A DNA stretch of 64,000 nucleotides, taken from positions 40,345 to 104,344 of the forward strand of contig WION01000191.1 in the NCBI GenBank assembly GCA_015039365.1, read 5' to 3'. Below are positions 30,509-41,830 of this stretch, one piece after another. The notes below the pieces were generated by a model. It had not been told where the DNA came from, searched no databases, and was given only the letters and a program-made list of their open reading frames with translations. The DNA is from Amanita rubescens. Its lineage: Eukaryota > Basidiomycota > Agaricomycetes > Agaricales > Amanitaceae. How positions within the stretch are numbered: position 1 is the stretch's first letter; each line of letters opens with the position of its first letter. A program made the position numbers and the translations under genes.

Positions 30509-31934
30509 GCACAGCCTCGACCAATTCCAGTCAACAGCCTCAACAATAACAAGGGGTTTTTTGTTGCAATTGAACGTGGCTGTTCAATTCGGCACCAGGG
30601 TGGATGGAGGCAGCGGGAGAAAGCGGCCGGGGCCGGGGAACACGCTCAGGCGGGGCTAAACCTTGGTGGGATGCTCAGAATTGTCCCTGGCGCAACAGCA
30701 GTGCTTTACGTGCTAGGGCTGGGCTGGGAAACGTTACCATTACGAGCAGTGTTTGCCTGCATTTGTCCGATCGCCTTCTACGATAGATCATAGATCTCAT
30801 TTCTATTATCAACAGTATTGGTACCCTCCTCGCTCCCTCCCACCTTGAGGCTTTCAATCGAGGTCAAGAGGTTGTGTTCTCAGAATGGGCGCGATAACCC
30901 AGAGACTGGAGGCGCGACTGGCATATTAAGATGCGCGACAAGGCCATCGAAATTTCCCATGCGTTTAGAATGGCCCTAGCCTAGATCTTCCCAAGGAACA
31001 CCATGACAACCCCATGTTCCGCATTCTCCCCTTCATCGTTACTCCGCCCACTTTCGTCAAAGTTAAGGGAGAGGAGGCCAACGGTACCTACAGTACGGGC
31101 ATCACAAAAGGAGGACTCGAGGATGTCCATATTGTCGGCCCCGATCATGATGGTGATCAGCCGCCCAATCCGCTCTATAGTATCACCCACACCACCATCA
31201 TCACAGACGTCGCAAGGCCCCCTTCTTAAAGTTTGCCCTCAGGGCCTTGAGTCCGTGGGAGGGCCGTGCTGTCGCATTTGTTCTTGGTAGGTATGTAAGC
31301 AGATTTTTTGATTTTTTTTTTTAAATATTGATTTGAATTTGGTTTGAATTTCTTCAGGCTGTGGTCTCGGTGTTTTGTCGAGAATGATGTGGGTCCTCTG
31401 TGTCATGGCTTCAGGCTGTGGTCTCGCCTGCGCAACGATTCACGTCACATGGATTCTCTGCCCAAGGGTTGAAGTAGGTACTATGGCCGGAAGATTACCA
31501 TAACTCAAATTCCATGACCTTAAGTAACACTGCTGTCGTGATCATGATCTACATACGCCCTGAGATGACACACAGGGTAAAGCCAAGACTCACACCGTGG
31601 TCTGCGGCAGGGTCGCCGACGCTAGGTGAGTTTCTGATCCGCCTGTGGCAGGCTGGCCCAACTGGCTCATTTGAACATTTGTTCAAACAGGCCGGCTGAA
31701 AAGAACAAATTGTTCAATCGAACCGACGATAAGTGGTATTTTCCACTTATTTCACTGTATGGGCTCGACTTATCACTACTTAGCAGTTCATTTCCCCCTC
31801 CGAACCTAGGATTGGGGCTTGTTTGGCTGGCACCATCCAGACAAACAAACAACTTCCGAGCAGAAGTCTCAGTCTCCCGTATCGTTGCTCAACGACTTGA
31901 AGACCAGATTCACTGACTACCCCTTCATACAAGC
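30509..31934. other. Stretch without a supported gene
   Basis: A plus frame at 31014-31229 looks mildly coding (VTPPTFVKVKGEEANGTYS) but has no match, start context or splice partner I can defend. A T-run lies near 31310. No RNA gene or repeat was recognised. Confidence 0.4.
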
Positions 31935-32616
31935 ATGGGTGTACGGGGCTTGTGGAAAGTAAGTGCAATCTACATGCACAGACAATTTTTTTGAGTGCCG
32001 GGACTTACTACACACACTGGCAGGTGCTGGAGTGTGTTGGACAAGAGCGCTCATTGCAGCAGCTCTCTCTGGATGACGGCCTCAAGAAAGTACCACGAAG
32101 CGATGGCTTGCTGAGGGTCGGAGTGGATGCAAGGCACGTAAAAATCCCTGCATCACCAATGGTCGCCGGTCGGCTGACTTTGCATCAATGTCGGTAGCAT
32201 TTGGACACAGCAGGTCGAACGCGCTCGCTTTCCATCGAGCACAGGTGAAAATCCGGAGCTGCACGCTCTGTTTTACAAACTCACGCGGCTCCTCAATACT
32301 TGCATTTTGCCTGTTTTCGTGTTTGACGGAGTCTGGCGTCCAGCTGTGAAACGTGGCCGAACCGTGTTGACAGCTCCTAGTTGGACTACTGGGGACTTCA
32401 AGCAATTTATAGAAGCATTCGGGTTTTGTTGGCATCAGGTTTGTGTTAAGGCTAGAACAGTGCATGCTACACTGATTGTGTTGTCGCTATCAGGCACCCG
32501 GAGAAGCAGAGGCTGAGCTAGCTTATCTCAACAGGAAGGGCATGATTGATGTGATCCTCACGGAAGACAGTGACGCTTTCGTATTCGGCGGAACCCATGT
32601 AATTCGCACAAAGTAG
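31935..32616 (+). CDS. XPG/FEN1-like PIN-domain nuclease, C-terminally truncated
   Basis: Four exons: 31935-31958, 32024-32133, 32198-32438 and 32494-32616. Together they encode MGVRGLWK.. through a TAG after HVIRTK, about 165 aa. Catalytic acidic motifs of the XPG/FEN family are all visible: GVDAS, VFVFDG, APGEAEAE and TEDSDAF. Family members cut branched DNA using these residues to bind metal, and agaricomycetes carry many lineage copies. Intron 2 starts GCACGT, a GC-AG intron. The normal protein continues with the helix-hairpin-helix region. Here it stops just after the I-domain and the next kilobase belongs to another gene, so this is a truncated copy, perhaps a pseudogene, although the remaining exons are open. 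Confidence 0.8.
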
Positions 32617-32856
32617 GTGGTGATTTGTTATCCGTCCAAAAAGGTACTGACGCAAGCACATGATCTTGTACAACTTAGTAACGGAGCGCGAGATGTGCTC
32701 GTACCTTCATGGCACATGTATCTGCCAACTGTGGTCACTTTAAGCAGTCTAGGTGTAGGTATATGATTGATTTCATTGAGTTGTCTACGATAGGTACAGC
32801 GGAATCAATGCCGGATGTCTAACAACTTCCTTTCTCTAACTCCGAGTCCATGACTC

Positions 32857-35241
32857 ATGCCGAAAGCCGCAAAACGGACCACCTCTGCCACGACACCTGC
32901 CTCATCTAAACCCTCCATCAATGGTTCACAGCGGAACTCGAAGAAGGGTGCACAGGTGGCACCTGAGGAGGTATTGAGTGTGGAGGAAATGATGCAGCTG
33001 GGAGCGACGAACCGGGAAGAGTTTGGCTTGGCCAAGTGCACACGGGAACAATACGCTCGGTATCTTCAACAAGGGAAGGAATATCTTGCTCTCTGCATTC
33101 AAAGGCGACGTGAGACGATGGCAGCGGCAAAGGATGGGATGGATGACAATCTTCTGTCGAAGGCCTTCGACAAACCACCGAATAAATACTCCCACATTGC
33201 ACTCGAGCTGTTCTTGACTCAGAAGTGCCTTCGAGATTCAGAGGCACAATGCGGTGCAGCTACGGGAGTGTCTATATATGCAGCCTTTGTGTGGTACTGG
33301 GATAATATGTAAGTGCCTGTTTGATACGCCATGACAGTGATGACACACCTCTGATTGCCATGACGGTCATTTGTGACATGTTTAGGGATGGGGATCGGTA
33401 CGCCGGGGAATACAAGTATGACGAGGAGAAGGAGAAGGTCTCTGGCTGTCCCGCTCGTGCATCTGATGTCCAATCACTTGTCAAGACCATCAGGGCAAAA
33501 GTGGTGGCAGAGGGGAAGTGCTGAAAGCAGGCGCAGCCAATGAGCATCGAAGATTTGGCGCATATTGTCCGATGGTCGGAGGCCCAATGCCCGCCGGAGT
33601 CGCTCGACTCTCCAGCATCCGATTCCCGTGCACAGGCACTTGTGACAAGGCACGCCTTCATGCGTGCTTTCATGACCACGGCGTTTACACTCTGGACCAG
33701 GTACGAGTCATGCCAAATGCTGTGGGATATGCCATCAGTTTCCAACTATGATCGCGGAACAGAAATTTCGAACTGTGCGCCCTTCACATCTCCAACATCT
33801 CGACAATTCTCAAGCAACCGCCCTACAACCTCCCACACTTTGACGTGATGATCGGAAACCGCAAGGGATGGCTTCGAAAGTTGAACAACGATGGCAACAG
33901 CCGGGAAGAGGGCTCCTTGGAGAGTGCGTCGTGGCTTAACCTTCCTATCACATTCTGCCCCTTGATCTGATTCTGAGAACAGGCAGAACGTACAAAATAT
34001 ATGAGCAAGACATCCATGAGATTGACATGTACACGCACCTGCTGGCCTGGCGTCGACATCTTGAAATGCGTCTGGGCCATCTTCCTGAGGGGAACACTTA
34101 CCTCTTCCCATTTGTTTCCAGTGGTGGCGACCCACATGTGTACAAGCCGATGTCTTACAAAAAGGCGCAGGCTCAGATCACTGCTTTCGCAGAGGAGTCG
34201 GGCCTACACAAGCATTTCACCACGCACTGTTTCCGCAGGGGAGGTGCACAGTACCGTTTTATGTATGCTCCTCCTGGTGATCAGTGGTGTTTAAACATGA
34301 TTTGGTGGTGGGGTGGGTGGGCAGAGAATGAACAGGTGAGTTTTCTCACTGGCGGGAAATCTAGATATTGACATCTTACTCACTGATAACCTTATCAGAC
34401 CGATACGTTGATACGGTACCTTGTCAACTCCTTGCAGGCCCAAGAGAACAGTTACGATGATGCTCTCAATCCACTCAGGAACGATCCGACGAAGAGTTTC
34501 ATGGGCGAACACTGTGAGCTGAAAAAAGCAGTGACCGTTGGCGAGATTCGGGTGATGGGAACGGCCCTGATGGACGCCATCCAAGCCAACCGTGCAGCCA
34601 GTAGTACCCCAGCCACCATGCAAGTTGAACTGACCCTCAGTGGTGCCATAACGATACCATCATCAGGTGACACTCAGCCTGCTGCCGCAGCGGCCTCAAC
34701 TCTCCGGATGCATCAGCAAATCCCTTATTCCTGAGCTGATGGTCGCAGACGCACCGACATCAACGAAAATGTGCCACCCGGAGCGGAGTGCAGCGAGGGG
34801 CCTCAGCAGCCTCAGCCAATTCACCAGTGGGTCTATGTCATACCAGACCTCGGTCGCGGGGAATGGAAGAAGGCGGTAGAGCAGTGGGATTACGGCGACG
34901 CCTCGGTCCAGGTGCAGGCACTCAGGGATTGGCCAGCGCGCGAGTGGCAAGGGCGCAAAAAGAAGCGGCTGGGCACAAAGCAAAGGATAAGGGAATTGAT
35001 CGCGCAAGAGTACTGAAGGTGAGGAACTACGTGCATTCGCAGCAGCAGTCGGCGCTCACCCGTTTCCCTGCTCTCTCTCTCTAGCTTCAACTCAGACGAC
35101 GCCGCGTTTGTCGGCGCATACCCAGAGGCCAACCTCACCATCACCTCCCTCCTGAACACCATCCGCGCACGCAAGGGACTGCGCCGCAGGACCAGGAACG
35201 GCACGCTACCACTTCAAGAGCTCCCCCCCGTATCTCGTTAA
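32857..35241 (+). pseudogene. Crypton-type tyrosine recombinase, interrupted by two TGA codons
   Basis: Exons inferred: 32857-33308, 33386-33700, 33763-33923, 33983-34335, 34399-35009 and 35085-35241. All introns are about 59-77 nt with GT..AG ends. The product would be about 680 aa. The tyrosine-recombinase catalytic set is visible: Arg in LWTRNFELC, HxxR box HCFRRGGAQ, a WWWGGW box, and Tyr in DTLIRYL. This resembles Cryptons, DNA transposons that move by a recombinase rather than a DDE transposase. In-frame TGAs occur at 33522 and 34732, and both would be CGA (Arg) before a CpG transition; coding continues in frame after each. No element termini were found, so a domesticated or host-embedded copy is possible. 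Confidence 0.75.
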
Positions 35242-35754
35242 CTCTCAACTCGACAGGATAGCTAAGCATTCCCCTTCGTTCTCGTTCTCGTTCTCGTTTT
35301 TTATTTTTACTATTATCATCCATCATCATCATCATTGGCATCTCTTTCTCTCCACTTTCTTGAAGCATATCTCATCCTACCAACTTGCACACACACTCAC
35401 TCACAGTCACACATATCTCTCCTTTCTCTTTTTCCTCCTCTTTATTACCATACTCGAGTAAATCGCTTAGTTTGCGTATAATCGTACTAAAATAATGTCA
35501 CCCCTTTGCCGGAAAAGGAAGGAGGAAGCTCAGGGCTCCACACCGGCACCGGAATCACTTTTCAGGCACCACCTCCACGTTCTTTTTCAATCACGCGATC
35601 GGTGACCAATCCATTCCCACCCGCCGCCGCACGTTCAATCGAGCGCAATAACAGTCTTCAAGTCCAATGCTTCAACAATTTGCGGTCTTCTCTCAGTCTG
35701 TCCCTCATATCCAATCCCAGTTAACTCACCCAATCATGAGTAACCATCAAAATA
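35242..35754. other. Stretch without a gene
   Basis: Contains a CT-rich tract (TCGTTCTCGTTCTCGTT near 35279), a short ATC repeat near 35320 and no supported ORF. Confidence 0.5.
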
Positions 35755-37080
35755 TCACGCCGGCCAACGCCAGCCAACATCCCAAACACTTTCGGTGACA
35801 GCCACCACACCGCTCGACCTTCTCAACACTTTTTCAACAGAAATACTATCGGGGTTGAGTCCTTCAAGACCCATACTCCCCCTGGACTCATCCATGATCA
35901 AGCCCGTGACCAGTAAGTCCGTTTCTTCAATAACTTTGAAAATTTCTTCATCGTTAATGGTGCCACATTCACGTCTATAGATATCATGTTCAATGTCTTC
36001 AAACCACACGAACGAAAACTTGTCAATGGGTAAACCACCCGGGTCTTCTTTGGCATCACCAGGACAGGCTTTGGTGTTGAATGCAATCGACCGTGTGCCT
36101 TCCATTGCCTGAGCATCGGTAGTAGGCTCTTTCAAGGTATGTTGTCCCAGAATATTCAATTCTTCGTTTAACTGTTTCTCCATCCCCACAACAATAGCTG
36201 TGATGATCAAAACGCAGACAGCCAACCATACTCCCCCTGAATCCAGTATTCGTGCCTGGACCTCATCACTGTCCGTTTAGGTTCGTCGGCCCAACCGCTT
36301 TCAAGTGAACCCAAACAGCTGGCATCCAAACTGATGCAGCCCTCAAGGTCATTCGCTAACTCCGGCAACTTCAACGACTTCTCAAAGACGGTCTCAACAG
36401 GTTTATTGCAATAACCCAACACATGATGACTCACACTTGAGTCATCAAGACTACAGGGTTCTTCCGCAGGTACGCCGACCTCTTCAGCTTTAAGTTCAGT
36501 GGGAATAACAACTATGTATATCCCCTTTAGATTCGTCTTCATGAGACTCTTCAACATCTGCCCTATCACGACGCTTCCAGCATGGATTGCATGGCAGTAA
36601 AGAGGTGTTTGACGGGAATACGACGACATCAGCGATGTTCACAACGTCCAGCTTATCACATTCACCCAACATCTCCACAACATCAGGGTCATTGACCTCA
36701 TCAATAGCCTTGTAAGTGGATAATTCGATAACAGCCTCAATAGCTAACACAGATATTCCTCCAGCGTCATTTGAATCTTCTTCCAATGGAGCAGCGCTCA
36801 TGTCCAGATCCCTCGATCTCGACCTTGACCTCTCGGAGCTAGAGTCAGAACAGGAACTGCCAGGTGCATTCCATTCACTCTCTTCAGAATCTGACTGACA
36901 CATTCTTATAGAACGTTCTTGATCGCTAATGACCATATCCGGACTGGCACAGGCATCGCGTCTATGCCCTCGGCCCCCGCAATTCCAGCGGGTGCCTGGT
37001 TTCCTGTGTTTTCGGCTCCTACTACCGCCCGACCACGTAATGGCCTCCTCAACAGGAACCATCATCAGGGCAGTACCCAT
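35755..37080 (-). pseudogene. Decayed retroelement gag with damaged zinc knuckle
   Basis: Three frames on the minus strand (37080-36496, 36629-36207, 36225-35755) together look like one protein broken by frameshifts. The N-terminal part has RWNCGGRGHRRDACASP, a CCHC knuckle whose first Cys is replaced by Arg. SR-rich and acidic stretches typical of a Gag tail follow, then a long acidic region (GTINDEEIFKVIEETDLL). No protease or polymerase follows. This is a remnant, probably of a Ty3-type element. The knuckle is the only firm motif. Confidence 0.45.
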
Positions 37081-37409
37081 AGTACCTTCTTCTGTTCACC
37101 TGTCCTGCCCAAAATAGCCCTCTTATTAGCTGGGACGTGCACATCACCGTCCCGTCTAATTAGGGCTCTTAGCAGCTCTCTCAGCCTCCTATAAATTTCC
37201 CTTAATCCTGCAATAAAATCTCAACTTCCCGGGTTATCCCCAGCTACTCTATTCTTAGGACATCTAATTAGAGTAATTTAGCGGGCCCAGCAATAAAGCC
37301 CTTTCTAATTAGCCCGCATTCCATTAACCCGTCTATAATCCTGCATTAAATTTGGACTTTTGGGGAGATACCTGCCCGTCTTGGAAGGCGCGTTTCCCAC
37401 GCAGCGCGC
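37081..37409. other. Stretch without a supported gene, flanking LARD-2
   Basis: AT-rich with repeated CTAATTAG motifs (about 37139-37345). A short GC-rich part at 37380-37409 abuts the LARD-2 LTR and may be the displaced continuation of the secreted-protein gene on the minus strand. Confidence 0.35.
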
Positions 37410-39639
37410 TGAAACAACGCAAGAGAGGCTGACTTGGGGTGCAGCCTCCGAGATGCGATGCGGCCGGCGAGTTCGGCAGCACCGAAAGGTGCTCGTCCGA
37501 GCTCGGTCGCACTCGTTGACTCTCGGAACGTAGATGCGAAGTGCGGGGGAGAAGAAGATGTATATCCGAACTAACTACGACATAATATATACTGTGTACC
37601 TCGTGTACTACGTGCGCTACTCGGTCCGAGACGTATCCGATGCCGAGGTTGGGGGTCCGAGGTGTCGGAGGTCCGAGTCCGGATGTCGGAAGGGTTTCAG
37701 TATCGGTTCCAGCATAGCCGGAATCGATACGTTACACCCGCTGGGGACTTTTAAACGTTGACGTCCTCGTCAACCTGCGTCGCGTTGGTGAAGACCGAGA
37801 TAGGACGTCGGAAGCGAGAGGAGTGTCGGCGAGGAGGGGATGGAACGTCGGAGATGAGGCGTAGTGTCGGTGATGGTGTATCGGACGAGCGTCAGTGGGT
37901 CGTGTGTGGGTAGTCGATGAATTCAGAAGTGGATTGGCAGTGGCGAGGGGGCTCATAGGTCGTTGGTGGTCTCGGTGGTCATCAGCGGTGGTCGGCGTGA
38001 TGCAGCGGCTGTCAGAGTGTAGGGGAGGGGCATGTCGAGGGCGCAGGTAGCAGATGGCGGTTGCGGTAGTCATTGTCGGCAGTGTGAGAGATCCAGAAAT
38101 GTAGGCCACCCCGCTCGGTGTGGGGTGTCTGTTCGAAAGTGAAAATCCTAAAATGGAGGCCACTCCCGCTCGGTGTGAAGTGTCTCGTAGAAATTGAAAG
38201 AGTAGGCCACCCCCGCTCGGTGGGGAGTGTACCTTGGCGCGCGCTTCGTCAAAATTGCTAAATTCGGTTCGGGGTAAGGGTTCCTGTATGATTCCTGCGG
38301 TGTGCGTACTGATATCCGTATCCTAGAGTCATCCCAACTTCCCCCACACTCCGTTTTGGGCTTCAAGTGTCGTGGCAAGGCGGTTGTGTGGAGACGATGC
38401 CGGTAGTGATGAGAGGTGATGTCGAGGGTCCGGTGAGCGTGGAAGTTGGCCGTTTTGAACGAATACGGCTACGCCGTATGCCTATCCTGGGTAGAAAAGA
38501 AAAAAAATCGCTAAAAAAAAGAAGGTCGACTCGCGTTCGTAGGTGAGATGGCACCGAAGCGTGTAAGTGTGCTGGTAGTGTCCGTTGGGCAAGGGACGTG
38601 GTAGCGGACGGCTGTGGCGAGTGCGAGAGATGAAAGAAGGGGGCAGCGTGGTCGACACGTGTTGATGGAGGGAAGGAATGCAGCGAATTAATGATGGGGC
38701 GAGTTGGCGTGAAGTAAATGGTAAACGGCTGGCTGGGGTGTGCTCCGGTTTCGTCCGATGCGTGAGTGCATGAGGCAGGTGCGTGCTGCGGGGCAGTGCA
38801 TGCAGATGGGGTGCGATGGCATCCGATAAGGGTATGGCTGGGTGCAGACATCGAGCGGTTGGCTAGGTGAGCTCTGATGACTTCCGATGGACTCCGATAA
38901 GGGCTCGGTAGGCTGTAGGCATCGATCGGCAGGGTGCAAGTGCTTGGGATAGAGCGTAGGCCAGCAGATCGGAGCTGCTGAGGCAGATAGCGGCTCGCAC
39001 TAGCGTTTGTGCATGTCTCGGCAGGCTGGGATGCGGAAGCAGGGGTCCGATGGGGTCTGATAGAGCTGCAGCGGGTGGAATCCGATAAGGCTGTAGGCTG
39101 TGGACGTCGTGCAGCGGCTCGGTGGACTGGGATGCAGAGGCAGTGCGTTTGGCGGTAACCAATGGACGTGTGTGAGCAAGGATGAGCTGATGGGGCCGTC
39201 CAGAAGGAGATGAAAGCCTCCGGGGCTGTGCGCAAGAAGAGAGAGTGTGAAAGCAAGTACGAGTGAGCGTGTTTGAGTGCGATCCAAGCTGGACCGAGCG
39301 GTGGGCTCCAGTTGAAACAACGCAAGAGAGGCTGACTTGGGGTGCAGCCTCCGAGATGCGATGCGGCCGGCGAGTTCGGCAGCACCGAAAGGTGCTCGTC
39401 CGAGCTCGGTCGCACTCGTTGACTCTCGGAACGTAGATGCGAAGTGCGGGGGAGAAGAAGATGTATATCCGAACTAACTACGACATAATATATACTGTGT
39501 ACCTCGTGTACTACGTGCGCTACTCGGTCCGAGACGTATCCGATGCCGAGGTTGGGGGTCCGAGGTGTCGGAGGTCCGAGTCCGGATGTCGGAAGGGTTT
39601 CAGTATCGGTTCCAGCATAGCCGGAATCGATACGTTACA
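37410..39639 (-). mobile_element. LARD-2: young non-autonomous LTR retrotransposon
   Basis: Two 327-bp LTRs (37410-37736, 39313-39639) begin TGAAACAACGC and end GATACGTTACA. They appear identical on reading, implying recent insertion. The 1576-bp interior matches LARD-1 by eye (shared ATACGGCTACGCCGTAT palindrome near 38463 and CTGCTGAGGCAGATAGCGG near 38974). Minus orientation is suggested by TGGAGCCCACCGCTCGG just inside the right LTR on the minus strand. No gag or pol. The flanks show no TSD (GCGCG on the left, CCGGT on the right), unlike LARD-1. Confidence 0.85.
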
Positions 39640-40053
39640 CCGGTTTTGTCCTACGCACAGTACACGTCAGAAATAGTATCTATAAAGCAAATAATACGCT
39701 CGAGACTCACAATCTTGATTGAAATGTAAAGCCCGGCCTTTCCTTTCACCGTGGACAAAGACCCCACTGGGCTTCCGAGTGCAATCGGGGGATCTATAGT
39801 AACAAGCTGCCGCCCAGAACATTCAGACGCGTTACGGAACTAGAGTCGGAGGACTTACGGAGTTGCGAACATTCTCATGGTGGGCGGGGATGGTGATGAC
39901 TCTGTGGCCCTCCTGTTCATTTCCATCGCTGAAAATTACACGAGAGGTTTCAAGGCTGGTGATCCTAAACGAGGGAACCGGATGAATGGCAGAGATGAGA
40001 GCGAATAGGTTGGCAAGGATCAAGAATGCGGATGCAAAAGTGAACTTGACCAT
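39640..40053 (-). pseudogene. Small secreted-protein gene truncated by LARD-2
   Basis: ATG 40053 opens a clear signal peptide (MVKFTFASAFLILANLFALI, then SAIHP). Exon 1 is 40053-39859 and exon 2 is 39806-39711 (LVTIDPPIALGSPVGSLSTV), with introns 39807-39858 (GTAAGT..CAG) and 39651-39710 (GTGAGT..TAG). Exon 3 starts at 39650 with GACAAAACCGG and is cut after 11 nt by the LARD-2 LTR. A TATAAAAA box lies at 40096-40103, about 45 nt upstream of the ATG. The product would be extracellular. I do not recognise the family. GC-rich sequence left of 37410 can be read as a continuation (..ALRGKRAFQDGQ) but with a one-base mismatch in phase. Confidence 0.6.
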
Positions 40054-40095
40054 GGTAGTGAAAACTTGAGAAGCACAGGACGACGTGGCGAACGA

Positions 40096-40103
40096 TTTTT
40101 ATA
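40096..40103 (-). promoter_or_regulatory. TATA box of the secreted-protein gene
   Basis: TATAAAAA on the minus strand, 43 nt upstream of ATG 40053. Confidence 0.45.
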
Positions 40104-40869
40104 TGGAGCCATGTGTGGAAGTGGGATGCCTGAAACCAAACAAGCTCAAGGCTGGCTGTCCAGGCTCGGTCACCGTCGCACTCCTGCCTTTTTGGGCGTA
40201 CCCACGGATCAGCCATGGACGGCCATCTACGGCCATCCACCGCCCGTCGTCGATGCACAGGTGAGGGAATTGCGACGTGTCTTCTCTCGAATCTTCAGAG
40301 CGGTAATATCGAGCACATAGATCAGTGAAGGTGAAAAATACATTGATTGCCGGAGATTCATAGTAGCCGAGCTAAGGCGGTGACACTCTCGCCAATACCT
40401 ATTCATACATCCCTCCTGGCGCCATTGGAGGTATCGTGGAAAACTTCGCGTCAAGTGAGAGTTCAGAAATCCAGTTCATATGAATCCTTACACATTTTTG
40501 CATACCTGGGAAGCTTTGTGCACCTAGCCCTTTTCCATCATCACGCTTTTGGCCACAACCTTACAATCACGCCCGCATCAAAAATGAATACTCCCTTGCT
40601 GGTACAAGTGGAAAGCACGGTCGAAGCGGTTGAGGCTATCGTTGATCTCATCGCGCGTGCAAAGAGCAAGTGAGCACGAGAACATACGGAAACGGTGGAA
40701 AAGCTGACGAGGGTCAGGATGGACATGGAGGATTCTTCTCCGAGTCTTCGGGTGAATTATCATTCTGAGATGAATTGGGACGGCAACGGAAACGGAAACG
40801 ATGAATAGAACTTGGGAAATTTCCGCCAACTCACCCATGAACATCGCAACGTCAAATTGGAACAGGACA

Positions 40870-41830
40870 CCTTATGCCGCATTTGGACCCAACACCCCAA
40901 TGGCTGCCCACTTGAATTCTTGAGCGAAGAAGGCTGGAATTACTTCGACGGCAAAGGAAAAGTGGCAAACTGCGTACCGCTCGCGGTAAGAAGACGAATC
41001 GATTCTTGGCCCGCGCCATGCAAAGGTGCCGTTGGAGATGACATCTGACGATAATGACCTACCGATGGTGTTATCGTCTGAAAGTAACGATCTGTGCACC
41101 GCCCGGCCGGCGGCTACACGATCATCGGTGCCAATACGGATTCAAAAGAGCTGTGGGTCCCTGGTTGGGAGACGCGCAGTTTAGTATGCACAATGCGACG
41201 ATATTGGGGTGGAAGGGACGAAAAGCGCTGGAACGGATTTGCATTCATATTTCCATAAAGGGCCGCAACAATTACCGATCCGACCGTTTTATCAAAAGTA
41301 TCGGAGATTCCGAGAGGTTCGTGTTTAACAAGCTCGAGGAGATTGTGAATTCAGAGAAGCCTAGGATGCCTGCGTTGGGATGCGGCGTGACGTACGCATT
41401 GAGCAAGGAGTACCCTCGAACGAATTCGGATCAGATCATATGCCTTCAAGCTGGGTCGTCCAATCCTCGGGTGTGGCTTACCTCCACATGCTGATCGTAC
41501 TATCCTCATCAAGCGGTACCATATCCGAGCGCGATGCCTCATCTCGGTGCAGGACGAACTGTGGTACCTCGTCAAAGAGGAAGACAAGTACTGCGCTGCG
41601 CTGGCATTTCAAATTTGTGGACGAGAACAATGGTCGCATATATGCTCAGCTCGATATGGATGATTTACAGGTGGCATCGCGTTTTTCTTGTGGATAAGTG
41701 GTTGGGGAAGGAGGTGAATATGGAATGCGTGGCCCCTAGATAGCCGGTGCCAATTCCGCCCGGGGAGTCTCAATATTTGAGGGTGTGTTGGAAAAGATGA
41801 GAGGAAGTTTGGCCGAAGAATAGCGGAACT
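40870..41830 (+). pseudogene. mip1: Mitochondrial DNA polymerase gamma (Mip1) C-terminal fragment, decayed
   Basis: Pieces of the family-A polymerase of mitochondria appear in order across shifting plus frames. GCPLEFLSEEGWNYF is near 40905, then APPG..GYTIIGANTDSKELW near 41097-41155, and GDAQFSMHNATILGW near 41170-41210. SWVVQSSGVAYLHMLIVL is near 41450, followed by IRARCLISVQDELWYLVKEE near 41522, LWTRTMVAY near 41619 and PVPIPPGES near 41748. These match the polymerase core (NWAVQSSGVDYLHMLI, SVHDE), from knowledge of the family. The catalytic HDE has become QDE. At least four frameshifts and several stops are needed to link the parts, so this is a dead duplicate; the working gene must be elsewhere. 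Confidence 0.75.

Noticed and set aside
30578..30600. TGGTGCCGAATTG on the minus strand as a retroelement primer-binding site
   Set aside because: No LTR end precedes it and no partner LTR matches the remnant at 26669-26967.
37534..37761. 75-codon ORF repeated at 39437 with the same protein
   Set aside because: It is simply the LARD-2 LTR read in one frame; both LTRs give the same translation.
38363..39415. 350-codon minus-strand ORF in LARD-2
   Set aside because: Ser/Pro/His-rich, runs into the LTR, shows no known motif, and the matching LARD-1 frame is not conserved apart from a palindromic DNA stretch.
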